NCBI GenBank assembly: GCA_965250245.1
Contig: OZ252296.1
Coordinates: 3,162,001 to 3,226,000 of the forward strand
DNA length: 64,000 nucleotides
Source: JABDIP01 sp965250245
GTDB taxonomy: Bacteria > Pseudomonadota > Alphaproteobacteria > DSM-16000 > Inquilinaceae
Direction of reading: 5' to 3'
Position numbers and translations under genes: made by a program. The notes beneath the pieces were generated by a model. The model was not told the DNA's origin and did not search any database. It was given only the letters and a program-made list of their open reading frames with translations. This document shows positions 50,366 to 58,630 of this stretch, piece after piece. Every line of letters starts with the position of its first letter. The stretch's first letter is position 1.

Positions 50366-51523
50366 ATGGACCGTCGAGCATTTATTGGGGGCGCCGTCGT
50401 CGGTGCCGCAGCGGGCGCCGCCGCAGTTGGCGCCTATGTCGCAACGCAGCAGCAGCCCGCCCCCGAGGTTGTCGAGACCCCGCCGGCGCCGCAGCCGGCT
50501 GCACCGGCGATCGTCACCGACCGCCGCGAGTTGCGCATGGTCACCACCTGGCCGAAGGACTTCCCGGGCCTGGGCACCGGCGCGCAACGCTTGGCCGACC
50601 GAATCACGGCGATGACCGATGGCCGGATCACCGTGAAGCTGTTCGCCGCCGGCGAGCTGGTGCCGCCCTTCGAGAGCTTCGACGCGGTGTCGGCCGGCAA
50701 CGCCGACCTGCTGCACGCCGCCGCCTATTACTGGCAGGGCAAGTCGAAGGCGTTCAACTTCTTCACCGCCGTGCCCTTCGGGCTCACCGCCACCGAGCTC
50801 AACGCCTGGGTGCACCATGGCGGCGGCCAGGCCCTCTGGGACAAGGTCGGCGCCGAGTTCGGCCTGAAATCCTTCCTGGCCGGCAATACCGGCGTGCAGA
50901 TGGGCGGCTGGTTCCGCAGCGAGGTCAACACCCCGGAAGACTTCAACGGCCTGAAGTTCCGCATGCCGGGCCTCGGCGGCGAGGTGCTGCGCCGGCTGGG
51001 CGCCGCCGTGGTCGCGCTGCCGGGCGGCGAGATCTTCCCGTCGCTGCAGTCCGGCGCGATCGACGCAACCGAATGGGTCGGGCCGTGGAACGATCTGGCC
51101 TTCGGCTTCTACCGGGTGGCCAAGTTCTACTACTACCCGGGTTTCCACGAGCCGGGCTCGGGGCTGGAATGCACCTTCAACCTGGATCTGTGGAACAGCC
51201 TCAACACCGCCGACCAGGCGGCCGTCGCCGCGGCCTGCGCGGCGGAGAACGACATCATGCTGGCCGAGTTCAACGCCCGGAACACCGATGCGCTGGACAC
51301 CCTGGTCACCCAGCACGACGTGCAGCTGCGCAAGTTCTCCGATTCCATCTACCGCGCCTTTGCCGAGGCGGCGGAGGACGTGCTGGCCGAGGCCGGGGCG
51401 GAGGATCCGCTGACCGGCGAGGTCTACAACAGCTTCGTGGACTTCCGGCGCAAGGCGATGGCCTGGACCACCCTGTCCGACCAGTCCTACGCGGATCTGC
51501 GCACCCAGTTCGTCGGCGGCTGA
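50366..51523 (+). CDS. TRAP transporter substrate-binding protein, TakP-like
   Basis: A 385-residue DctP-family protein with a twin-arginine-style signal (MDRRAFIGGAVVGAAAGAAAVG). The mature part has VTTWPKDFPGLGTGAQRLADRITAMTDGRITVKLFAAGELV, GVQMGGWFRSEVNTPEDFNGLKFRMPGLGGEVLRRLGA, IDATEWVGPWNDLAFGFYRVAKFYYYPGFHEPGSGLE. This last stretch resembles the 2-oxo-acid-binding TakP and the mannitol/chloroaromatic subgroup. It should bind a small carboxylate in the periplasm. The small and large permease genes follow. Confidence 0.92.
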   Translation: MDRRAFIGGAVVGAAAGAAAVGAYVATQQQPAPEVVETPPAPQPAAPAIVTDRRELRMVTTWPKDFPGLGTGAQRLADRITAMTDGRITVKLFAAGELVPPFESFDAVSAGNADLLHAAAYYWQGKSKAFNFFTAVPFGLTATELNAWVHHGGGQALWDKVGAEFGLKSFLAGNTGVQMGGWFRSEVNTPEDFNGLKFRMPGLGGEVLRRLGAAVVALPGGEIFPSLQSGAIDATEWVGPWNDLAFGFYRVAKFYYYPGFHEPGSGLECTFNLDLWNSLNTADQAAVAAACAAENDIMLAEFNARNTDALDTLVTQHDVQLRKFSDSIYRAFAEAAEDVLAEAGAEDPLTGEVYNSFVDFRRKAMAWTTLSDQSYADLRTQFVGG

Positions 51524-51637
51524 ACCGTCCGATGACCGATTGACGAGCGGCCCGGTTCGGCATCAGCCGATGCGGGCCGTTCGCATTTCCGAGCGGCGCC
51601 AACAGCCGACGGCAGGAACCAGTGGAGGGACCGAAGG

Positions 51638-52183
51638 GTGACTGGAGCGGCGCGGTCGATCGCCGAGGCCATCGACCGGCTGAATGACACGGTCGGCAGG
51701 ACGGTGTCCTGGCTGACGCTGTTCATGGTGCTGGTGCAGTTCGCGCTGGTGATCATGCGCTATGTGTTCGGCATCGGGAACGTCCTGGTCCAGGAAGCCC
51801 TGATCTACGCGCACGGCACCCTGTTCATGATGGCGGCCGGCTACACGCTGCTGGTCGACGGCCATGTCCGGGTGGACATCTTCTATCGGGGGGCCTCGCC
51901 GCGCCGCAAGGCGCTGGTCGACCTGTTCGGCGTCATCTTCCTGCTGGTGCCGTTCTGCCTGCTGATGTGGACCTACGGCTTTCCCTATGTGATGGCGTCC
52001 TGGGAGGTGTTGGAGGGATCGCGGGAGACCAGCGGCCTGCCGGCGGTCTTCCTGCTGAAGACGGTGATCCTGGCCTTCATCGTCCTGATCCTGCTGCAGG
52101 GCCTGTCGATGGCGTTGAAGGCGCTGCTGGTGCTGGGCGGCGGGCAGCCGGTGCCGCCGCCGGCCCACCATCCGGAGGCCTGA
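51638..52183 (+). CDS. TRAP transporter small permease (DctQ type)
   Basis: A 181-residue inner-membrane protein with a GTG start at 51638, preceded by GGAGGGACCGAAGG. It has four predicted membrane segments (WLTLFMVLVQFALVIMRYVFGI, ALIYAHGTLFMMAAGYTLLVDGHVRVDIFY, LFGVIFLLVPFCLLMWTYG, VILAFIVLILLQGLSMALKALL). The HGTLFMMAAGYTLLVDGHVRVDIFY segment is the DctQ signature. It is four bases upstream of the large permease gene. Confidence 0.92.
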   Translation: MTGAARSIAEAIDRLNDTVGRTVSWLTLFMVLVQFALVIMRYVFGIGNVLVQEALIYAHGTLFMMAAGYTLLVDGHVRVDIFYRGASPRRKALVDLFGVIFLLVPFCLLMWTYGFPYVMASWEVLEGSRETSGLPAVFLLKTVILAFIVLILLQGLSMALKALLVLGGGQPVPPPAHHPEA

Positions 52184-52186
52184 GCC

Positions 52187-53770
52187 ATGCAAATGGTGGA
52201 AATCCTCGACCTCCTGATGTTCGCCACGGTCTGCCTGGTGCTGCTGGCCGGCTTCCCGGTCGCCTTCACCCTGGCCGGCGTGGCGCTGGTCTTCGCCCTG
52301 CTCGGGGTCGCGCTGGGCGTCTTCGACATCGACTTCATCGCCTTCCTGCCCCAGCGTGTCTACGGCACCATGACCAACGAGGTGCTGATCGCCGTCCCCC
52401 TGTTCGTGTTCATGGGGGTGATGCTGGAGCGCTCCAAGGTGGCCGAGGAGCTGCTGGAAAGCATGGGCCGGCTGTTCGGCACCCTGCGCGGCGGGCTCGG
52501 CATCTCGGTCAGCGTGGTTGGCGCCCTGCTGGCCGCCTCCACCGGCATCGTCGGCGCCACCGTGGTGACCATGGGCCTGCTGTCGCTGCCGACCATGCTG
52601 CGCCGGGGCTACGACCCGAAGCTGGCCTGCGGCTCGATCTGCGCCGCCGGCACGCTGGGGCAGATCATCCCGCCCTCCATCGTGCTGGTGCTGCTGGGCG
52701 ACGTGATCAGCTCCGCCTATCAGAAATCGCAGTTGGAGGCCGGCAATTTCTCGCCCGACACCGTGTCGGTCGGCGACCTGTTCGCCGGCGCCCTGCTGCC
52801 GGGGCTGATGCTGGTCGGGCTGTACATCGCCTATCAGGTCTTCACCGCCATCGTGCGGCCGGAGAGTTCCCCGGCCCTGCCGCCCGACGAGGGCATCGCC
52901 GGCATGAGCCAGGGGCAGGTCTACGGCAAGATCGCCCACGCCCTGCTGCCGCCGGTCATCCTGATCGTGGCCGTGCTGGGCTCGATCCTGGCCGGCATCG
53001 CGACCCCGACCGAGGCGGCCGCCGTCGGCGCCATCGGGTCCCTGCTGCTGGCCGGCCTTCGGCTGGATGAAAGCCACGGGCTGATCATCTATGGCGCCGG
53101 CGTGTGCCTGGTGGCGCTGCTGGTGCTGACCGGCTATGTCGACCTGCGCGTGACCCGCACCGAGATCCCGTCCGGCGATATGATCGGCATCGCGGTGGCG
53201 GTCCTGCTCTGCCTCGGCATCGCCGCCGGCATCCTGATCAGCCTCTACCGGGTGCTGCGCACCAAGATCCTGCAATCGGTCATGCAGTCGACGGCGCAGA
53301 TCTCCTCGATGGTCTTCGTCATCCTCATCGGCGCGGCCCTGTTCAGCCTGGTGTTCCGCGGCCTGGGCGGCGACGAGACGGTGCACGAGTTCCTGAGCTC
53401 GATGCCCGGCGGGGTGATCGGCGCCATGGTCACCGTGATGATCGTGATGTTCCTGCTGGGCTTCTTCCTCGACTTCATCGAGATCACCTTCGTGGTGGTG
53501 CCGATCGTCGCGCCCGTGCTGCTGGCCATGGGGCTGAGCCCGGTCTGGCTCGGCGTGATGATGGCGATGAACCTGCAGACCTCGTTCCTGACCCCGCCCT
53601 TCGGCTTCGCCCTGTTCTACCTGCGCGGCGTGGCGCCGGACTCGATCAAGACCACCGAGATCTACCGCGGCGCCCTGCCCTTCGTGATGATCCAGATCGC
53701 CGGACTGATCATCCTGGCCATGTTCCCGGCCATGGCGACCTGGCTGCCGAAGGTGGTGTTCGGGCCGTAG
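52187..53770 (+). CDS. TRAP transporter large permease (DctM type)
   Basis: A 527-residue membrane protein with about 14 hydrophobic segments, the sodium-coupled translocation subunit. Motifs: AVPLFVFMGVMLERSKVAEELLESMGRLFGTLRGGLGISVSVVGALLAASTGIVGATVVTMGLLSLPTML, AAGTLGQIIPPSIVLVLLGD and FLDFIEITFVVVPIVAPVLLAMGLSPVWLGVMMAMNLQTSFLTPPFGFALFYLRGVAP. It is longer than typical DctM (about 430), as in the mannitol/chloroaromatic subgroup, because of an extra central segment. It completes the TakP-like transporter. Confidence 0.93.
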   Translation: MQMVEILDLLMFATVCLVLLAGFPVAFTLAGVALVFALLGVALGVFDIDFIAFLPQRVYGTMTNEVLIAVPLFVFMGVMLERSKVAEELLESMGRLFGTLRGGLGISVSVVGALLAASTGIVGATVVTMGLLSLPTMLRRGYDPKLACGSICAAGTLGQIIPPSIVLVLLGDVISSAYQKSQLEAGNFSPDTVSVGDLFAGALLPGLMLVGLYIAYQVFTAIVRPESSPALPPDEGIAGMSQGQVYGKIAHALLPPVILIVAVLGSILAGIATPTEAAAVGAIGSLLLAGLRLDESHGLIIYGAGVCLVALLVLTGYVDLRVTRTEIPSGDMIGIAVAVLLCLGIAAGILISLYRVLRTKILQSVMQSTAQISSMVFVILIGAALFSLVFRGLGGDETVHEFLSSMPGGVIGAMVTVMIVMFLLGFFLDFIEITFVVVPIVAPVLLAMGLSPVWLGVMMAMNLQTSFLTPPFGFALFYLRGVAPDSIKTTEIYRGALPFVMIQIAGLIILAMFPAMATWLPKVVFGP

Positions 53771-53837
53771 TGCCGTAACGTCTCCAGCGGTCCGAGGACT
53801 TCCACCTCCTGCTCCCTGCGCCACCTGCGGGTCGGGA

Positions 53838-54446
53838 TCAAAGGCTGTTCAGGTACGCGGTTGGATCCGAGATCGCGGCACGAACCGGCACCGTGCCCAC
53901 CGCATGTTCGCTGTCCTTGTTGATCTTGATCTCGCAGTTGTCACCCAGAAGGCGATCCAGGAGCCGGACAATCTGGGCCTGGTTGGGCCGAACGTTGATT
54001 CGGACTCGACCGCCAGAGGCGTGCAGTCGGGAGATCCTGTTGGGCTGCCCGGCAGGAACCGTGTACTCGTAGTGGAAATCCGCGTTCTGCGGGGTCGTGC
54101 GGTACGTGGCTTCAAACCCGTTCATGATCCCGCGTCCATGGCCATTCTTGCGCTGGTGGTGCGACAGCGCCTTCATGGCTAGACGTACCGTCTCCCGATC
54201 GGCTCGATTGTTGAAGAACAGATGACCTTTCCTGCTGGTCGTGATGTCGATGAGTGGACCATTGGGATGCATCGTACGGAGACGACCACAGCGCAACGCG
54301 GTCGTAAGGTTCGCCACGCCGCCTTTGGCGAAATAGAACGTGGGACTTCTGCCGGTTTCCGAGGTGAGGAAGCAGAAATTGCTCGGTGTAAAGATACTCG
54401 TGATCTGAACCTGCAGCGCCTGCGACAACTGCTGGTATGTGGGCAT
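53838..54446 (-). CDS. Orphan protein of unknown function, atypical composition
   Basis: A 202-residue protein starting MPTYQQLSQALQVQITSIFTPSNFCFLTSETGRSPTFYFAKGGVANLTTALRCGRLRTM. No signal peptide, membrane helix or known domain was recognised. The middle has KGHLFFNNRADRETVRLAMKALSHHQ and the C-terminus NQAQIVRLLDRLLGDNCEIKI. Codon use (more A/T in third positions, more Asn, Thr and Ser) differs from its neighbours and suggests recent acquisition. It is flanked by the TRAP operon and a MarR gene without shared direction. A ribosome site GGAGGTGCATC precedes the ATG. Confidence 0.65.
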   Translation of the reverse strand: MPTYQQLSQALQVQITSIFTPSNFCFLTSETGRSPTFYFAKGGVANLTTALRCGRLRTMHPNGPLIDITTSRKGHLFFNNRADRETVRLAMKALSHHQRKNGHGRGIMNGFEATYRTTPQNADFHYEYTVPAGQPNRISRLHASGGRVRINVRPNQAQIVRLLDRLLGDNCEIKINKDSEHAVGTVPVRAAISDPTAYLNSL

Positions 54447-54601
54447 GATGCACCTCCGGAAAGCAGTCTTCCGATTTCTGGAAAAGAGCCGCCGTCCGCC
54501 GCCAATCGGGCGCGGTGGGGCAGTAATTGCTACCCCCTTTTCACCCTAGCAAGCCGATTGGCCGGCCGACAAGGAACCGGGATCGGCAAGCCTCCCGGAA
54601 G

Positions 54602-54624
54602 GACGGCGCCCTCGAAGCGCCGTC
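54602..54624 (-). terminator. Hairpin at the end of the marR-type gene
   Basis: GACGGCGC/GCGCCGTC arms with a seven-base loop overlap the stop codon of the MarR gene on the minus strand. No T-tract follows, so it is a weak candidate terminator. Confidence 0.4.
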
Positions 54625-55102
54625 AATCCGTCGCCGTCACCGTGAGTGCCGTGTCCAGCAGGCTTCTCAAGGCGGCCGCCTCCTCAAGGCCGAGGGAGCG
54701 CCGGAACGTCCGCTCGGCAGCCCGCCACAGCGGTTGCGCGCGCTCGTAGACGCCGCGGCCCGCCCCGGTGATGCTCACGGAGCGACTGCGCCGGTCCGGG
54801 CCGTCGCGGACCACCACCCAGCCAGATCGCTCCAGCGGCCTCAGATTGCGGGACATGGTGGTGCGGTCCATGGCCAGCCGCTCGGCCAGCGCGGTGATCG
54901 ACATGCCGCCATGCAGCACTAGGTTGGCCAGGACCGAGTACTGAGTGAGCTTGAGCCCCGCCGGTTTCAGGGCGCGGTCGTATTCCCGGGTCAGATGCCG
55001 CGCCGTGCGGCGAGCCTTCGCGCAGGTGCAGGGCGAGTCCGGCGGGCGCGGGTCGTCGGAGGCCGGCCAGTCATTGTCTCGGGACGATTGCGCGATTGAC
55101 AT
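54623..55102 (-). CDS. MarR-family transcriptional regulator
   Basis: About 159 residues from the ATG at 55102 (MSIAQSSRDNDWP). The MarR fold is CTCAKARRTARHLTREYDRALKPAGLKLTQYSVLANLVLHGGMSITALAERLAMDRTTMSRNLRPLERSGWVVVRDGPDRRSRSVSITGAG. The CTC pair near the N-terminus is shared with redox- or ligand-sensing members. It is divergent from an MFS transporter across overlapping palindromes that start just beyond 55102. The in-frame ATG at 55132 would place the operator inside the gene, so 55102 is preferred. It likely represses the transporter. Confidence 0.87.
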   Translation of the reverse strand: MSIAQSSRDNDWPASDDPRPPDSPCTCAKARRTARHLTREYDRALKPAGLKLTQYSVLANLVLHGGMSITALAERLAMDRTTMSRNLRPLERSGWVVVRDGPDRRSRSVSITGAGRGVYERAQPLWRAAERTFRRSLGLEEAAALRSLLDTALTVTATD

Positions 55103-55104
55103 AG

Positions 55105-55126
55105 TCGTGTACCTACACGAGTGTAG
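55105..55126. promoter_or_regulatory. Overlapping palindromes, candidate MarR operator
   Basis: TCGTGTA-CC-TACACGA (55105-55120) overlaps CTACAC-GA-GTGTAG (55113-55126). Both are perfect palindromes and share the TACAC word. They lie between the divergent MarR and MFS genes. Confidence 0.75.
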
Positions 55127-55158
55127 CTGCACGCGTCCAGCCTTTCGGTGTGCCGATA

Positions 55159-56388
55159 ATGTCCATGCCCGCCTCGCCCCCTGCCCCGTCGCCCTGGCGC
55201 ACGCCGCTGGTGATCATCCTGGCCGGCTGCCTGATCGCCATGGTCGGGTTCGGTATACGTTCGATCTTCGGGCTGTTCCTGGAGCCGATGACGGTGGCCC
55301 GCGGCTGGGACCGCGAGACCTTCGCGCTGGCCATGGCGATCCAGAACCTGCTCTGGGGCATCGGCGTGCCGATCGCCGGCGCCCTGGCCGACCGCTTCGG
55401 GCCGGCCCGCGTGCTCGCCCTGGGCGCGGTGATCTATGGCGGCGGCACCTGGGGCATGGCGGTCGCGGAAAGCGGCATGGCGCTGCACCTGTTCGGCGGC
55501 GTGCTGACCGGGCTCGGCGTCGCCTTCACCGCCTTCTCCATCGCGCTCGCCTCGATCGCCAAGGTGGTCGGGCCCGAGCGGCGCTCGCTGGCGCTCGGCC
55601 TCGGCACCGCCGCCGGGTCCTTCGGGCAGGTGGTGTTCTCTCCCTTGGGCCAGGCCTTCATCGCCAATTTCGGCTGGCAGCCCGCACTGCTCATCCTGGC
55701 TGCCACGGTGCTGGTGATCGTGCCGCTGGCCTTCATCCTGCCGGCCGACAAGAGCGGCGGCGGCATGGCGGCGGCGGAACAGACCATCGGCGAAGCGCTG
55801 CGCGAGGCCATCGGCCATCACGGCTTCGTGCTGCTGACCATCGGCTTCTTCGTCTGCGGCTTCCATGTCGCCTTCATCACCGTGCATTTCCCGGCCTATG
55901 TGAAGGATCTGGGATTGGGCGCCGGTGTCGGCGCGGCAGCGATCTCGATCATCGGCGCCTGCAACATCATCGGTTCCTTCGCCTCCGGCGCCGCCGGCCA
56001 GCGGTGGAGCAAGAAGGGCAGCCTGGCCTTCATCTACTTCGCCCGGGCGATCTGCATCACCGCCCTGCTGCTGGCGCCGAAGACCGAGTGGACGATCTAC
56101 CTGTTCGCCGGGGCCATGGGCATCCTGTGGCTGTCCACCGTGCCGCTGACCACCGGCATCGTGGCCCAGGTGTTCGGGGTGCGGTACATGGCGACCCTGT
56201 TCGGCATCGTGTTCCTCTCCCACCAGATCGGCAGCTTCCTCGGCGTCTGGCTGGGCGGCTACCTGTTCGACCGCAACGGCTCCTACGACCCGATCTGGTG
56301 GGCCGGCGTGGTGCTGGGCGTGGCGGCGGCGCTGATCCACATGCCGATCAACGAGAAGCCGTTGCCGAGGCTGGCCGCGGCGGAGTAG
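55159..56388 (+). CDS. MFS transporter (monocarboxylate/oxalate-formate style)
   Basis: About 410 residues and twelve membrane helices. Motifs: IAMVGFGIRSIFGLFLEPMTVARGWDRETFALAMAIQNLLWGIGVPIAGALADRFGPARVL (the MFS A-motif variant), TAAGSFGQVVFSPLGQAFI, HVAFITVHFPAYVKDLGL and GIVAQVFGVRYMATLFGIVFLSHQIGSFLGVWLGGYLFD. The second half resembles monocarboxylate porters, so a small organic acid is plausible. Starts at 55150, 55159 and 55162 are all possible. It is divergent from and probably repressed by the MarR gene. Confidence 0.9.
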   Translation: MSMPASPPAPSPWRTPLVIILAGCLIAMVGFGIRSIFGLFLEPMTVARGWDRETFALAMAIQNLLWGIGVPIAGALADRFGPARVLALGAVIYGGGTWGMAVAESGMALHLFGGVLTGLGVAFTAFSIALASIAKVVGPERRSLALGLGTAAGSFGQVVFSPLGQAFIANFGWQPALLILAATVLVIVPLAFILPADKSGGGMAAAEQTIGEALREAIGHHGFVLLTIGFFVCGFHVAFITVHFPAYVKDLGLGAGVGAAAISIIGACNIIGSFASGAAGQRWSKKGSLAFIYFARAICITALLLAPKTEWTIYLFAGAMGILWLSTVPLTTGIVAQVFGVRYMATLFGIVFLSHQIGSFLGVWLGGYLFDRNGSYDPIWWAGVVLGVAAALIHMPINEKPLPRLAAAE

Positions 56389-56407
56389 CGCCGAGCCCCC
56401 AATTCTC

Positions 56408-56516
56408 GTCGTCCCCGGGCTTGACCCGGGGACCCATGCCATTGACCATCCGCCGCGTTGCTGGCGTCCAGATGGGTGCTGGCGTACAGGGTCCCCGGGT
56501 CAAGCCCGGGGACGAC
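56408..56516. repeat. Intergenic inverted repeat with perfect 27-base arms
   Basis: The arms at 56408-56434 and 56490-56516 are exact complements (core CCCCGGGCTTGACCCGGGGA), the same unit as at 38852-38963. It lies between the MFS and GMC genes. Confidence 0.88.
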
Positions 56517-56541
56517 GCAATGGGGGTGGGGTGGCGAACCG

Positions 56542-58164
56542 ATGCCGGAGACGCTCGGAAGCTTCGACTATGTGATCGTGGGGGCCGGCAGCGCGGGGTG
56601 CGTGCTGGCCAACCGGCTGTCGGCGGATCCGGACGTGTCGGTGCTGCTGCTCGAGGCCGGCGGGCCGGACGACTACATCTGGATCCACATTCCGGTCGGC
56701 TACCTCTACACCATGAACAACCCGCGCACCGACTGGTGCTTCTCCACCGAGGCGGAACCGGGGCTGAACGGGCGCGCGCTCAGTTATCCGCGCGGCAAGG
56801 TGCTGGGTGGCTGCTCCTCGATCAACGGCATGATCTACATGCGCGGCCAGGCCCGCGACTACGACCAGTGGCGCCAGCTCGGCAATGCCGGCTGGTCCTG
56901 GGACGACGTGCTGCCCTTTTTCAAGCGTTCGGAGGACTACCAGGTCTCGGGCGACGACGCCGACGGGATGCATGGCACCGGCGGCGAATGGCGGGTTGAG
57001 CGCGGCCCCCTCACCTGGCCGATCCTCGATGCCTTTCGCGAGGCGGCGGCGGAGGTCGGCATCCCCAAGACCGAGGACTTCAATCGCGGCGACAATCTCG
57101 GCTGCGGCTATTTCCAGGTGAACCAGAAGAACGGGGTCCGTTGGAATACCGCCAAGGGTTTCCTGAAGCCGGTGCGGTCGCGGTCGAACCTGACGGTGCT
57201 CACTCACGCCCAGGCATTGGGGCTGACCTTCGACGGTCGCCGCGCTACCGGGCTAACGGTCCGGCACAAGGGCGAGACCAGGAGCGTCGAGGCGCGCGGC
57301 GAGGTCATTCTGGCAAGCGGCGCCATCGGCTCGCCGCAGCTCCTGCAGATCTCCGGCATCGGCCCGGCCGCGCTGCTGCAGGAGCACGGCATCGCGGTGC
57401 GCCACGAATTGCCGGGCGTCGGCGGGAACCTGCAGGACCACCTACAGATCCGCACCGTGTTCAAGGTCAGCGGCACCAAGACGCTGAACGGGCCGGCCAA
57501 CAGCCTGGTCGGTCGGGCGCTGATGGGCGTGCAATACGCGCTGACCCGGCGCGGCCCGCTGGCCATGGCGCCCAGCCAGCTCGGCGCCTTCGCAAAGAGC
57601 GACGATGCGCGGGAGACGGCGAACCTGGAATACCATGTTCAGCCGCTGTCGACCGACAAGCTGGGCGACTCGCTGCACCCCTTCAACGCCTTCACCGCCT
57701 CGGTCTGCAACTTGCGCCCGGACAGCCGCGGCACGGTGACGATCAAGAGCGCCGACCCGCTGGCCGCCCCCGCCATCAAGCCGAGCTATCTCTCCACCCC
57801 GTCGGATCGCCAGGTCGCCGCCGACGCCATCCGCCTGACCCGCCGCATCTGCGCCGCCCGGGCGATGGCGCAGTTCGCGCCCGAGGAATTCCGTCCCGGC
57901 CCGGGGATCGAGAGCGACGCGGATCTGGCCCACGCCGCCGGCGACATCGGCACGACCATCTTCCACCCGGTCGGCACCTGCAAGATGGGCCAGGACGACC
58001 AGGCGGTGGTCGACGACCGCCTCAGGGTGCATGGCATCGAGGGTCTGCGCGTGGTCGACGCCTCGATCATGCCGACCATCACCTCGGGCAACACCAACGC
58101 CCCGACGATCATGATTGCGGAGAAGGCGTCGGACATGATCCGCGAAGACCGGCGGGCCGGTTGA
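56542..58164 (+). CDS. GMC-family FAD oxidoreductase (choline/alcohol dehydrogenase-like)
   Basis: A 540-residue flavoprotein. FAD binding: FDYVIVGAGSAGCVLANRL (residues 8-26). Other GMC signatures are YPRGKVLGGCSSINGMIYMRGQARDYDQW, EVILASGAIGSPQLLQISGIGP and the C-terminal TIFHPVGTCKMGQ, RVVDASIMPTITSGNTNAPTIMIAEKASDMI (active-site His and Asn). It oxidises an alcohol or choline-like substrate to an aldehyde; the identity is unknown. The ATG at 56542 (MPETLGSFDYV) was chosen because the longer frame passes through the intergenic repeat. Confidence 0.93.
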   Translation: MPETLGSFDYVIVGAGSAGCVLANRLSADPDVSVLLLEAGGPDDYIWIHIPVGYLYTMNNPRTDWCFSTEAEPGLNGRALSYPRGKVLGGCSSINGMIYMRGQARDYDQWRQLGNAGWSWDDVLPFFKRSEDYQVSGDDADGMHGTGGEWRVERGPLTWPILDAFREAAAEVGIPKTEDFNRGDNLGCGYFQVNQKNGVRWNTAKGFLKPVRSRSNLTVLTHAQALGLTFDGRRATGLTVRHKGETRSVEARGEVILASGAIGSPQLLQISGIGPAALLQEHGIAVRHELPGVGGNLQDHLQIRTVFKVSGTKTLNGPANSLVGRALMGVQYALTRRGPLAMAPSQLGAFAKSDDARETANLEYHVQPLSTDKLGDSLHPFNAFTASVCNLRPDSRGTVTIKSADPLAAPAIKPSYLSTPSDRQVAADAIRLTRRICAARAMAQFAPEEFRPGPGIESDADLAHAAGDIGTTIFHPVGTCKMGQDDQAVVDDRLRVHGIEGLRVVDASIMPTITSGNTNAPTIMIAEKASDMIREDRRAG

Positions 58165-58192
58165 AAGGACAGTGAGACGCGGACCGGCCATG

Positions 58193-58265
58193 CTTCGACA
58201 GGCTCAGCATGAGGTTCTTTTTTTTTCGGATCCGCGAAAAGGTCCTCATCCTGAGCCTGTCGAAG
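58193..58265. repeat. Intergenic inverted repeat with 22-base arms and T-run
   Basis: The arms at 58193-58214 and 58244-58265 are complementary with one mismatch, and the loop begins with TTCTTTTTTTTT. It lies just after the GMC gene and could serve as a transcript end; the type is a common alphaproteobacterial dispersed repeat. Confidence 0.75.
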
Positions 58266-58305
58266 GACGAGGACCGGGCCGCCAGGGGCGTGTCGCCGGC
58301 CCCGC

Positions 58306-58581
58306 CTAGCCGAGGTCGCTCGGGCGCGGCAGCGCCAGACGGATCACGCCCTTGACCGGTGCCGTGGGGTCGACCGGCTTGCCCTTGCGCAGGATGGCGA
58401 TGTGGCCGGCACGGGCGAGGAAGCGGGCCTGCTGGCGGGCGGCGTTCATGTAGCGGCGCCAGGCATCCGGCGGGTCGGCCGGGCGGCGGCGGGCCTCGGC
58501 GAAGGCCATCGCCGCCTCGCTGGGGCAGATCGACTTGCCGGGCCCGCGTTCGGCCACCAGGCGGAGAATGGTCTCCGCCAT
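58306..58581 (-). CDS. DUF3253-family small protein
   Basis: A 91-residue protein with the family pattern ILRLVAERGPGKSICPSEAAMAF, WRRYMNAARQQARFLARAGHIAILRKGKPVDPTAPVKGVIRLALP. It resembles a winged-helix/S-adenosylmethionine-tRNA-associated small domain of unknown role. The start ATG is at 58581. It lies downstream of bioY on the same strand with a gap of 49 bases, so co-transcription is likely but functional linkage is unclear. Confidence 0.82.
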   Translation of the reverse strand: MAETILRLVAERGPGKSICPSEAAMAFAEARRRPADPPDAWRRYMNAARQQARFLARAGHIAILRKGKPVDPTAPVKGVIRLALPRPSDLG

Positions 58582-58630
58582 CGGGTCGAGCGGCTTGTCC
58601 TGGTTCAGAACCGGGCTCCCGCCGGTGCGA

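Noticed and set aside
51563..53824. Long minus-strand frame (about 750 codons) opposite the TRAP permease genes
   Set aside because: His/Gln/Arg/Asp-rich low-complexity translation with no family features; antisense shadow of membrane-protein genes.
54945..56999. Long plus-strand frame across the MarR gene, MFS gene and GMC start
   Set aside because: It crosses a promoter region and an intergenic repeat and is out of frame with the real genes.
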